64,000 bases of DNA, taken from the NCBI RefSeq assembly GCF_000471905.2, contig NW_006499364.1, positions 6,341,133-6,405,132 on the forward strand, given 5' to 3'. Below are positions 33,966-44,364 of the stretch, piece by piece. The DNA is from Amborella trichopoda. Taxonomy: Eukaryota; Streptophyta; Magnoliopsida; Amborellales; Amborellaceae. The notes below the pieces were generated by a model. The model worked only from the letters and a program-made list of their open reading frames with translations. It made no database searches and was not told the DNA's origin. The position numbers were made by a program, and so were the translations under genes. Numbering within the stretch: the stretch's first letter is position 1; each line of letters opens with the position of its first letter.

Positions 33966-34840
33966 TTTTTTATTTTTTTTTTGTTACAAGAGTACTATAA
34001 TTTCATTAAATACACAAAGATGTTACAAGTTTACAAAAACATCAAAATGAAATATTGAAGAAAAAGTTCTTTAGCAACCAGCAATTCATCCAGCTGAGTC
34101 CCTTTTTTTGCTAAGTCATTCGCCATCGCATTTGCCTACCTGTAGACGTGCTGAAAAGAAACTATCAATTGGCCATTAATATCCATGATATCTATATATT
34201 TACTTCTCACACTCCATGGTATTCGAGTTTCTTTCGTACACCAATTGATAATATTCATAGTATTCCCTTCAATAACACAGGGCCAAGTTTTAAATCGTTG
34301 AAGAAAAATACGCAATCCTTGAAGCATGGCTTCCATCGCCGCACATCACGCTATTGTTACCTCACAAGGCTTTGCATATCATAAAAACCTTTCACTATAA
34401 GAAGCAACTCCCAGATTCGTAAAAGAAATTCCATCAAAATTCAACTTTAGAGTTCCATAAACTGGTGGCCTCCATACACTTCTTGTCTGAACTTTAATCA
34501 TGCTTTAGCCGATCAAGTTGGAGAGATTGAATAAAACATCTACTTCCGCGACTCCAAAAACCTCTTTTGTTACCAAAAGCTAACTCCAAATATTATGAAT
34601 GATCCTTCTTTTCACCACACACATCTCAACTCCTCTACCTTCAAAGACTCTACAATTTCTCTCCTACTTTTCACCACACACATCTCAACTCCTATACCTT
34701 AACAGACTCTAGAATTTCTCTCATTCCATAGCTCTTATAGCACCGCACCCTTAACAATCTGCCAAATCATTTTCCCCATTTTAGATTGACTTCCACCATC
34801 CCATTATAAAAAAGATGGGAAACGATAGGCTTCATAGTCA
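33966..34840 (-). mobile_element. 5'-truncated LINE (L1-type), ORF2 C-terminal remnant
   Basis: Read on the minus strand from about 34800, the order is a zinc-knuckle/linker-like stretch ending in a WNERNSRV motif, then VWRPPVYGTLKLNFDG (about 34430-34490), a common start of the RNase H domain in plant LINEs. EAMLQGLRIFLQRF and CVIEGNTMNIINW follow, and then the closing FQHVYR/ANAMANDLAKKG motif. An AT-rich tail of about 100 bp ends in a poly-A run (about 33967-33982 on the plus strand appears as T's). The upstream reverse transcriptase and endonuclease are absent, as is usual for 5'-truncated LINE copies. In-frame stops (for example just after VYR and before CAAMEAM) show it is dead. Confidence 0.82.
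34608..34725. repeat. Two-copy tandem duplication in the LINE remnant
   Basis: Two neighbouring units of about 59 bp share CTTTTCACCACACACATCTC and AACTCCTNTACCTT. The duplication lies between the linker region and the RNase H region of the LINE remnant and was probably acquired after insertion. Confidence 0.85.
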
Positions 34841-35019
34841 CTTTTTGCCATGTGGCAGATGGGTAGAGAGTGACGCCAAATAAAACTTAAAAAATCTAAA
34901 TAGGCTGCTTACGTGAGGTAAGTGCGGTATTAAAAACTGTTAATTAAATATATTCAAATTCCAATATATTGTTCGACCGAGAACGCTATATTTTTTGAGC
35001 TTCCGAGTTTCCTAGATAA

Positions 35020-35440
35020 GAGATGCAAACAGAGAGAAAGGGGATGCAGAGAGAAAAGGAGAGAAAGGGAAGAAAAGAAGAGATACAGAAAGTGGAGAGA
35101 GAATATTAAAAAATAATATAATGTGGAAAAAAAGAAAAAGGGAGAAAGAGGAGAGATAAAATAGAGAAGGGTTGATTTGAAAAAAAATTAATTTAAAATA
35201 AAATAAAATAGAGAAGGGATATAGAGCGGAGAAAGAATGGAGAGAGTAGAGATGAAAGGGAAAGATAAAAATAGAAAAGGATGAGTAGAGAGAGAAAAAA
35301 CAAAGATATTAAAGAGGGTGGAGAGAGTAGAGATGAGAGAGAGAGGAGGGATCCAAGGAGAGATGAGACATGAAAGAAATGAGTAAAGAGACAAAAGAGG
35401 GATATGAAAGAGAGAGGAGAGGGAGTTTGAGGGTTAAAAC
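35020..35440. repeat. Purine-rich (GA) tract
   Basis: About 400 bp of almost uninterrupted AGAGAGGGAGAAAAG-type sequence lies on the plus strand. Long frames on the minus strand here are runs of Ser, Leu and Phe caused by composition and are not genes. Such mirror-like polypurine tracts can adopt triplex (H-DNA) structure. Confidence 0.85.
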
Positions 35441-35450
35441 TAGAGAGAAA

Positions 35451-35504
35451 CGAGTCCAAGAATGTCACGTTCACACGCGAGTCCAAAAATGTCACGTTCA
35501 CACG
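35451..35504. repeat. Two 27-bp tandem copies
   Basis: CGAGTCCAAGAATGTCACGT continues with TCACACG. The unit is followed at once by a copy that differs by a single base. It is directly downstream of the purine tract. Confidence 0.95.
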
Positions 35505-35646
35505 CGGCTTTATTCTGCAAAAACTAAAGAGGGGGAACCAATTTTCACCAAAGAGGAAATCTCAGCTTTTTGGCTCCCTTTCCTTAAACAAGCAATTCCC
35601 ATCTCCCTCCACCTTTTTTATCTGCAAAGCAATCGTTCAGCCATTC

Positions 35647-35808
35647 CTGCCCAAGTTAGAGAGAGAAAAGAGAGAGGGAGAGAGCTGTTGCTGCCCAAGT
35701 TAGAGAGAATGAGAGAGAGGGAGAGAGCTGTTGCTGCCCAAGTCAGAGAAACAGAGAGGGGGAGACTGTTGGTGCCCAAGTTAGAGAGTTAGAGAGAGAG
35801 GGAGAGAT
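35647..35808. repeat. Four-copy 43-44-bp minisatellite
   Basis: Units start at about 35647, 35691, 35734 and 35772 with (C)TGCCCAAGTTAGAGAG, followed by GAGAGGGAGAGAGCTGTTG. They differ by a few bases. The array lies in a leader-like GA-rich zone. Confidence 0.9.
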
Positions 35809-38800
35809 TATTTTTCTACCTGGTTTTGGGTATCTGGGAGGGAGGCAATGCCTTTCTCTAGAGAGAGAATGTGGTTGTTTTCTGTTGGATTCGAGTGAAC
35901 GTGATAGAGAGAGATGGGTCTCGAGGTGCATTTGTGGAATATATGTTATCAGTTGGGCTCGTGCATATGAGAGAGAGCGAGAGAGTGAGGTTGAACCATA
36001 AATTATTGCAGACTATTGAATCAAATGCCATCTCTTTCTCTGTGATCATTCATAGAGAAATTTTTCGTGAAATAAAATTTGGAAGGCGTAATCACATAAT
36101 AACATTTTCAAGTGGATTTCCTGTTCCTCTTTGCTCTCTCTCTCTCTCATCATTCAACTGATGATGAATGGCTTCCTTTGTGACTTTTTTCGCAAAATTT
36201 CACGTAAAAACATGTTGTTTTTGATGTATATGTGCCTGAACTTTTTTCCCTGAGATTAGTTTTGGGTCTACTTTGATGTAGATCGTTGACATTTCTATTG
36301 GGTTTTTTCATTACTTGAGAATGCTTTTGTTAATTTTTTTTTGGGGGGAAGAAAACCTGTTCGTAGCTGAATACAATATTTGTTGTTTGTTGTCACAAGT
36401 TGATTGGACTCTGATCTTTTATTTGTTTTAAAATCTTCCATAATGCTTTGCTCTATTATTTTTAGGGAATATCGATATTTTTTATGTGTTTCTACAACTG
36501 CCATAATGCTTTACTCTGTTTTTTACGGAACATCGACCTTGTTGATGCGTTTCTACAACTACGATAATGCTTTCTTCTGTTTTTAGGGAACATTAATCTT
36601 TTTTGATGTGGTCAGGGATCATGGTGTACTGATTTTTATTTCGGTGACTTTCCATATCTTGGTGGATTTTTATTATGCGGTGGTTCTAGCTTACCAAAGA
36701 GATGCATGGTAGTATATTCTCTTTTTTTTTTTTTTTAATGGTAAAGAGATGTATACTGATTTTTTATTTTATTTTTGGTGGTGGTTGTACCCTCGGAATA
36801 AAATTGGTAAAGATATGAATACTGATTTTTTAATTTTTGGTGGTGGTTGGACCCTTTGAATTTTTTATTTTATTGTAGAACTCTTCTAAAGCTTCATCAA
36901 ATGTTTTCATCTTTATATATTGTCTTCAATTGAATTTGTTTAATAAATTTGGAGTAACTTGGTTCATTTAGCACATTTATCATAATTCACATACATGAAT
37001 TGACATTGGTTCTAAGTTGATGGTCCATGTAGTTTTTTTTTAATCGCAGTGTTCTACTACAACTGCAGTTGGAATAGAAAGCAAGCAGCTACATCATGAT
37101 CACTTCATAATGAGATGATCACTGTAATTGTTTTTTTTCTTATTTTCTTGAGGTTTTGTTGATGAATTTGGGAATTGAGCCTTCATGAATCATAGTTCCA
37201 TGATTGTCCATTGCTTTAATTATGCATTTTGCTATGTGAAGAGTTTGGTCTCCAGTAAACCTCCGATTATGCATTTTGATGCTCATGACATAGCATTACT
37301 AATTTTAATTATACATTAGTCTTCTAGAAAAAGAGCTAATTAGTGTGACTGCTGATTGGGCCTTGAAGTTATTGAATTCTTGATAAACTGCTGGTTTAAG
37401 TGTTCTTTTTTTTTTTTTTTACTTTCCCCCTATTTTTGTGGAACTCATGAATGTGAATGGCCTACTCTGACAAAGGCCCAATGCATTACTGATTTTAAAA
37501 AGCTCTCTCTCAATTAATGTGGTTTGTCTCTACATTTTGCAATCTACTGAAATACAATGTTCTAAAATTGAGTATAATTGGAATTGTAGACAAGGAAAAT
37601 TGTCGAGAATTTTGTTGCTTGTTTCTTACATGACTGTATTCAGCAAATATGGACCAAGGTTTGCATGCAAATTACTTTATCCTTGATTGATAATTGCATG
37701 ATGGGCATTCTGTTTGTGCCTTTACCAGTGTGATGTGTTTCATATAATTTGCATCCAGTGGAGCCCATGCCTTCGCGGCGTTGCCATATTATTGCGGTGA
37801 GGAAAATTGATATTAAGCTTTTGTTGCATACTTAATCCTAGTTTGAAATCTACGGGCTAGCAAAATTTGTGGGACTAACTTTGTTTTAGACTGATGCTTT
37901 ATTTATATATTTCAAGCTATGGAAGCGCTTCATTGCAAAAATCAGCAGGATGGTGCAAGAGTTAGAGAGAGAGAGTGAGAGAGCTACATTGAAAAAAAAT
38001 CAGTTGGGTTGTGCAAGAACTAGTGTTCATAGGTCGAGTCGTGGCAATGGCACTCTCTTAAGTTGCCCCAGCCCTTGCTTTCTTCCATGGCAGAGTTCCT
38101 ACTCAGATAGGAGAGTGAAGCCCTCCCTTCTCCTGGTTTCAGGTGCAATTTTCTATACTGATCTCTCTCTCTCTCTCTCTCTATAGAATAACGCATACAT
38201 TACATTGTTTCTTAGGTGATTTTTGACATTGTCGTGGCTTCGTGTGTTTACTTGCTTTATTTAGTTCATACTTTTGATGGGTTCTCAGTGAAATAGGAAT
38301 AAGGATTCTTCAAACTTGAAAACATTTTTTATTCTAGATAATAAGGCATCAATTGTAATTTGTTGGGTTTCTTCAACTGATTTGCTGCGATTTTACTTAA
38401 TTTGGATTCTGCTTTTTCTGTTTCCCCATGTGATGGTTTGAACTTTGAGGTATAAAATTTAGCATTTTGACAAAAAGTGAGAATTGATATACATCTGATT
38501 ATCTTCTTATGAGTATATCTTTTATGGGGCATTCACGCATGAGAATCATGATTGTTCCTTTGTAAATTACTTTGTAATATCTCAAGCATGCATTTGCCCT
38601 CTCTCTCGCTCTCTCTCTCTCTATGTTTGTGTTTGTGTGTGTGATATCGACATCCGTTTGTGTGATATAGACATCAGTTTGTGTGTGTGAGTGATATAGG
38701 CATCCCTATAGGCTTCTGAATGTGGAAAACAACATCTGAGTGTCACTAAACATGGATACTTAAGACAATGATTCATATTATCAGCTGGTTTACCTTCTCT

Positions 38801-39570
38801 TAATTTAATGGTAACATGGTTTTGAACCATTGGCATGATGTGGATGTGGAGGAGCGACTGGTGCAACTGCTCCTACTTGAATTCTGAACTCTTGGCCATC
38901 ATCTTTGGGACTGAATATCTCTGTCTTGCTCATCTCTTAGCCCGGATTATCTTAGTCTTTTTTAAAAACAAGAAACAGCAGGTTACTCCATCTTTCTCAC
39001 AGATTTCATCTTGTTTTTATCATTACAAACTTAGCTGTCATCTTGTTGTTATCATGCTCCTTCTGCTGCTCACTTCCCACGTGCGTTTTCAGCACACATC
39101 CACACCATTTATTGTTATGAAAAGTTTGCTGCCTGCTACTGTCTTTTACGACATTGAGCAGCAGCTTTTTGGATTTCAAAAGAACTTTGTTTTGATACAA
39201 GAAAGTGCCAAGACCTTGGTTGCTGCTGTCCACCAAATAGAATATAACATATTAAGCCTTTTCTCTTCTAGAATACAACATACTAAGCTTTTTCTGTGAG
39301 GCTATTCATACAGAAAATGAGAGAACAATTTTGGTTTAACAGAAAAGTAACTTCTTTTCATCATCTATTTTGCATAGGTTATTTAAATTTTCAACAGAAT
39401 ATGTTAGGTAGAGTAAGAAGGAAACCATATTACTTTTATTAGAAGAGTTTGCAACCATAGTAACTTGCTCAGTTATCATATAAGAAGAATTAGTGAGCAT
39501 GAAGAGAAACAGAGTGTTTGAAATGGGTATTGATTTTGTTTGGCATGGATCTTATATATGTGCTGCCAAT
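35809..39570. other. Unassigned 3.7-kb region, possibly a non-coding transcription unit or lost gene
   Basis: The region is less repetitive than its surroundings. GA-rich leader-like DNA (about 35640-35990) is followed by T-rich, intron-like sequence with several acceptor-like TTTGCATCCAG or AAATCAGCAG sites and donor-like GCGGTGAGG (37795) or CAGGTGCAATT (38140). GC-richer exon-like islands occur near 37755-37800, 37920-38145 and 38840-39250. I recognise no protein in any frame of these islands. A CT microsatellite lies at about 38160-38183 and another at 38600-38625. It could be a lncRNA gene or decayed host gene. The direction appears to be plus, by splice-like signals only. Confidence 0.3.
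36439..36620. repeat. Three-copy tandem repeat, about 62-bp unit
   Basis: Units starting at about 36439, 36501 and 36562 share CATAATGCTTTNCTCTGTTT, AGGGAACATCGA and TGTGTTTCTACAACTG. They are diverged by a few bases each. Confidence 0.85.
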
Positions 39571-39574
39571 AGGA

Positions 39575-41255
39575 ACAAATAGTGAGAGAGAAGAAGGAAG
39601 AAAAGAAGAGAGAGAGAGGAGAAGAGAGATAGAAGAAGAGAGAAGGAGAAGAGAAAAGAAGAGAAGAGAAGAAAAGAGAGATGAGAGATAAGAGAGAAGA
39701 AAGAAAAGAAAGAAGAGGAAGAGTGGAGAGATAAAGAACAAAAGAGAGGGAGAGATAAAGAGAAAAAATGGGAGAGAGGGGAGAGAACAGAAAGTATGAG
39801 AGAGAAAGAGAAGAGCAGGGGGAGAGGAGAGAGAGATGAAAAAGAAAAGAAGAAGATGAGAAAAGAGAGAAAAGGGAGAAGAAAGAGAATAAAATCAAGG
39901 GAGAGATGGCAGTTATGAAAGAGAATAAAATCAAGGGAGAGATGCAGTTATGTCATGGACGGCAATGGTCATTGCCGTTCATGACAGGAGGGAGAGGAAG
40001 AAGGTAACATGAATGGCAATGGGTTCTGCCATCCATGACAGAAGAGAGAGAAAGAAGAAAGGAGCATGGATGGCGATGAGTTCCGCCGTCCATGACTGAG
40101 GAGAGAGAAAGGGGGAAGGAGAGAAGAAACATGGACGGTGATGGGCTCTGCCGTTCATGGCAGGAGAGAGGAAGAGAAGGGGAGAAGAAACATGGATGGC
40201 GATGGGTTATGTTGTCCATGACATGAGAGAGAGAGTAAGAGAGAATATGGATGCTGATGGGTTCCGCTATCCATAATAGGGGCGAAAGAGACAGAAGAGA
40301 GAAAAGAAGGGACACGCTTGGCTATAGGCATTGCCGTACGTGTCAGAAGAGACTCAAACACGACCCGGCCCACCAATTGGGAAACGGCTCGGCTCTATGC
40401 CTTTGTCAGAGGATAAGAGAAGAAATGCCTCGCCTTGCACAACATGGGGAAGGAAGCACTTAAACAGTGGTTCTGCCCGCCACTCTGGTTAGGGCCCAAC
40501 TCACTGTGTTCATTCTAGGAGATCAGAAGAGAAGGAGAATGTCATGCTTGGCGATGGGTACCACCGCGCATAACTGGGGAGGAGAGAGAAAAAAAAGAAT
40601 AAAGAGAGAAAGAATTGGAGAAAGTGAAGAAAAGGAAAGAAGGAACAGAGAGGGAGAGAGTACAGAGAGACAAGAAGAAATAAATAGAGGGATTAGGAAA
40701 AATGAAAGAGATAGAAAGGAAAGTAGAGAGAGAAAGAGGAGAGAGAAGATTAAGAAAGAGAGTAGATTAAGAAAGGGAGAGAATGAAACAGAAAAGAGCG
40801 TGAGAGAGAAAAGTAAAGGAGGAGAGAAAAGATTAGGAAAGAGAGAAACATGCACCGTGGTACTTACTGTCATGCATGTTGAGAGAGATGAAAAGAGAGA
40901 AAGAGAGAAGAAAAGAGCGAGACAAAGAGGAGAAGAGAAAAAGAAAGAAGAAGAGAGAGAAAGAAAGGAAGAGGCATGCGCAATGTTTCTCACTACTGTG
41001 CATGTTGAGAGAGGTACGAGAGGGAAAAATAGCAGAAGCGAGAGACAGAGAGAAGAAGAAGAGGAGCGAGAAGAACAAGAAAAGAGAGATAGAGAAGAGG
41101 AGGAAGAGAGAGAAAGAGAGAAGAAGAGAGAGAAACAAAGAAGAAGAAGAAGAGAGAGAAACATAGAAGAAGAGAAAGAAAGGAAGAGGAAGAAGAAGAG
41201 AGAAAGAAAGAAGAGAAGAGGAGAGAGAAGAGAGGAGGAGAGAGAAAATTACCTA
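39575..41255. repeat. GA-rich tract with an array of imperfect palindromes
   Basis: The plus strand is dominated by GAGAGAAAGAAGA-type purines. Between about 39950 and 41020, units of CATGGATGGCGATGGGTTCC then GCCGTCCATGAC-type sequence recur, spaced by GA-rich DNA. Each is an imperfect palindrome of about 30 bp (arms CATGGAYGGC and GCCRTCCATG). At least nine are visible, near 39956, 40009, 40067, 40130, 40190, 40245, 40312, 40850 and 40975. Long frames on either strand are compositional (Arg/Glu/Lys on plus, Ser/Leu/Phe on minus), not proteins. Confidence 0.85.
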
Positions 41256-42590
41256 GGGGTATCGGCTATTTCTTCTCTCTCATCTCTCTCTCTCCAAGAT
41301 GTGCCCACAATCTCAATGAAAAATCTAAATTTTTTTTATCCAGTTGAAGGTCCTTTACAATGAGAGTTGGGCCCAAAATCTTGGTGTATGTCCAAAACTT
41401 ACTCTAATTGCTAAAAAAGACAATTTATTTGAATTAAAATAAAATCTAAAAATGAATGCAAAATTACAGTTTTGCCCCTGCCCAACAATACACGAAATTC
41501 TAAAACAGTCCTTGTTGCAACCATGGAACGTGTTCGATTTTCTTAAGATGATTCGGGGTTGCTTCGATGTCCGTATGGTCAAAAGATGATTACTTTATCG
41601 TTGGGCTCGACATGACGATCAATTTGATACTAACTTCGAGCCATGTATCATGTATTTGAGCCATGATCATGTAACTTGAAATTTATACGAAACTTGAAAC
41701 TTCTGATCGATAGTGCGCTTGTTCCTTGATGTATTTCCTTGGTTTCTTCATTGAATTGCATTGAGCAAGCCGTCACGATCACGTTGCAACAAATGCAGCT
41801 CGATTTTATGCCCAAACGAAGATTTTACAATTTTGGGTTTTTGTCCTGAATTTGCAGTAACTTTAACGCCGTCGTACGCAAAATTTAACCGTTCATCATG
41901 CACAGGGTTTGGACTAGTGGTAGCTTTAGACCTTACGCACTCAATGCAACTAGTTTCACGTTGATCGGGTGTGCGAATGCCGTGATATGGCCACTCGAGT
42001 GAGAAGCGCTACTGTTGATTTTCTGCAACTCTTGTTCTCGAATCGTCATCTTCTCTCTAGCTTTTCTCCTTGCTCGGACATCGTTATGGGATGTGTCGCA
42101 TATCAAAACGTTCGTCTTGACGAGAAGAACAAGCTCGCAAAATTTGAACGCGACCCGACTCGTAACGAGGAAGATATGAGTCTTGAAAATTACTGATCGT
42201 GACTGTAAAAACCAATCTCCTTTAATGGAGACTGGTACAGGGAGAGCGCATGGGAATAACGTGTAGCCTATCATTTTTTAGTTTTTTGCCCATAACTTTG
42301 TCCTAGAATGTCTATTTAAGTCAAAATTGACCGTCAGGGGTTATCGACTGTGCCGGATCCAATGGCGATGGTTCCACATCCATTTGACACTTTGTTAATA
42401 GGGTTCTAGTTATAGGGTCCATTTAAGATTGCTAGAGACCGATTTTTTCGAAACTGTTTATTTTTCTACACTGCCTTAAATATGTCGAATTGCGACGAAA
42501 CTTGTCTGGTGGCCTTTTGAAGTCTTAGGAACATTTTCACCCATTTTTGGGGCAATTATGAGACTGTCAGGAATTCCACTCTAAACTAAG
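41256..42590. other. Moderate-GC spacer, no recognised gene
   Basis: The stretch has more balanced composition than the rest of the window (for example 41500-42250) and contains only short frames on both strands. It may be a fragment of an old LTR, because several phrases have the feel of plant gypsy LTR sequence, but no boundary was found. A hairpin CCAATCTCC-TTTAAT-GGAGACTGG lies at 42212-42235. Confidence 0.4.
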
Positions 42591-43858
42591 GCTTTATTCA
42601 CTAGCTTCTCTTTTATTCCGCATTGGGGACCCAAGGTGTTGAAAAATGTCTTCAAACATTTGGTTCTTTTTATTGGTTGGCATTGCTTATGTTTCAATTC
42701 AATAGAAAAACTTTTGGGGTCAGGTGAAATCCGTGGATCCTTATTTATAAGTCAATTTACAGTTCAATGTTTTGTGTTTCAGTTGAAATTATTCATAACT
42801 TTGTCTGATTTTTTACTTGATATTCCTTTTTATTTTTAGGCCTAAATATATTTATTAATTAAATTTTTAGTACGTCCTTTCATCTTTCGTAATTGGGTTG
42901 TTACAACTGTCCTTTTATGCATCTCAATTCTTTGCATTGTTTAGCCTTAAGATATGATTAACTCAATAATTAGACTTTGGGGTTGGGTGAAATTCGTAGA
43001 TCCTTCATGAATTTGTCGTTTTCCTTTCTTTTTTTGTTGTTTGATTAGAAATTAACAATACTATATTAAAATTACGAGTTATTATTTCTTTTTATGGTTG
43101 CAAGTCAAAAGATATTCATAGGTTAGTTTTTTAATATACCATTTTATTTGTCTTGGTTTTTTTAATTGGTTGGCATTACCTAGGTTTTAATTTAATAAAA
43201 CAACTTTGGGGTCGAGGGTGAAATCCTTGTATCGTTATTTATAAGTCCAGTTACCTTTTGATCTTTTGTGTTTCTGTTGAAATTATTAATACCTCTGACT
43301 TTTTACTTGCTATAGTTTTATTTTTATTTTTAAGCTTAAGGGTATCCATGACTTAGCTTTTTAATATATTATTTAATCGTTCATGGTTACATGCATTATC
43401 TAATATAACTTATGTTTCAATTTATTGACTAGACTTTGGGGGTATGGGTGAAATTTGTAGATCCCTATTAACTAGTCAATGTTTTTGCCTCTTTTCTTTG
43501 TTTGATTTGAAATTATTCATAGTTTATTTAATCTTTTCGGTGATATTCTTTTTTAAATTTTAAGTAAAAAAGATATTCATGGTTGAGATTAATAACGTAT
43601 CGTTTTATTTGTCGTGGTTCTTTGCATTGTCTGGCACTACGATATTCTTGGCTAAGTGTTTTAAGATTTCTTTTTATCCATCTTGGTTCTTTGCATTATT
43701 TGACAATATGTTGGTTTTAACTCAAAGGCTTGGCATCAGGGGTGAAACCCGTCAACCAAGAGAATTATCGATTTTCCTTCAGACTTTGTTTCATTTAAAA
43801 TTCTTTATAATTTTGCTGAAAATTTTTAAGCCAAAGAGTATTCATGACTAGGTTTTTT
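42590..43858. repeat. Higher-order tandem array, first segment (B-A-B-C-D)
   Basis: This is the start of an array of five related monomer types of about 200-300 bp, each with a centre like GACTTTGGGGTCAGGGGTGA followed by a type-specific tail. A has GTAGATCCTTCTTGAATTTG, B has GGATCCTTATTTATAAGTCC, C has GTAGATCCCCATTAACTGGT, D has CGTCGACCCCTAGAGATTTG, and E has CGTATATCCCAATTTAGTAG. Type names are mine. Order here is B (42720), A (42976), B (43206), C (43437), D (43733). There is no coding capacity on either strand. Confidence 0.88.
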
Positions 43859-44364
43859 GGGCAAGTTTTCTATGCTTCCCCTACAACATAAAACTTATAT
43901 ACTTCTCGTTATCCAACCATCCATGCTACATGGAGGGCTAAGATTGCCCCAATCACACTGTCTCGTCTTTACACTATTTTATTTTTAGTGTTTCTATAAA
44001 TTATTTTGACACCAAATTTTATACGCCTAATCCTCTATTAAACTCGCACTAGCGAAACATATAAAAAGAATATTTCCAATAAAATAAAATGACCAAAATA
44101 CCCTTGAAATTTCAAGGGATATTTTGATCATTATATTTTATTGAGAAGTTATTTTTAATATTTTTAATAAGTGCGCCCCAATGAGAAGATGGCACGTACA
44201 AAATTTCATATTCATACAATTTGTATAAAAAACTAAAAAAAAATACTTTGAGACATCGGATCTAAAGATCAAACGGTGAGTGGCTCTCTTGATCAAAATC
44301 GAACGGCTGGATGGTAGGGGAAGCATAGATCTTCTATGCTGTAGGGGAAGTACAGAAACCTTTC
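43859..44364. mobile_element. Fold-back MITE inserted in the tandem array, family 1-related, copy C
   Basis: The termini are GGGCAAGTTTTCTATGCTTC on the left and, reverse-complemented, GAAAGGTTTCTGTACTTCCC on the right, both leading into CCCCTACA. An 11-bp direct repeat CTAGGTTTTTT (43848-43858 and 44365-44375) flanks it. Uninterrupted array copies have this sequence once, so the insertion is certain. The core (GACCAAAATACCCTTG paired with CAAGGGATATTTTGATC) and AAGTGCGCCCCAATGAGAAG match copies A and B. A target duplication of 9-11 bp suggests a MULE-type MITE. Confidence 0.9.

Noticed and set aside
35188-35501. Two overlapping Leu/Ser/Phe-rich minus-strand frames
   Set aside because: They lie within the second purine tract and have no non-repeat sequence that could support a protein.
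39476-39934. Hydrophobic Ser/Leu/Phe-rich frame on the minus strand that looks like a membrane protein
   Set aside because: It is the complement of the polypurine tract (TCTCTTTTC codons). The apparent membrane character is compositional.
40467-41363. Long 298-codon open frame rich in Arg, Glu and Lys
   Set aside because: It is a by-product of the GA-rich tract. There is no domain, the codons follow the AGA/GAG/AAG repeat, and equally long Ser/Leu/Phe frames occur on the opposite strand.
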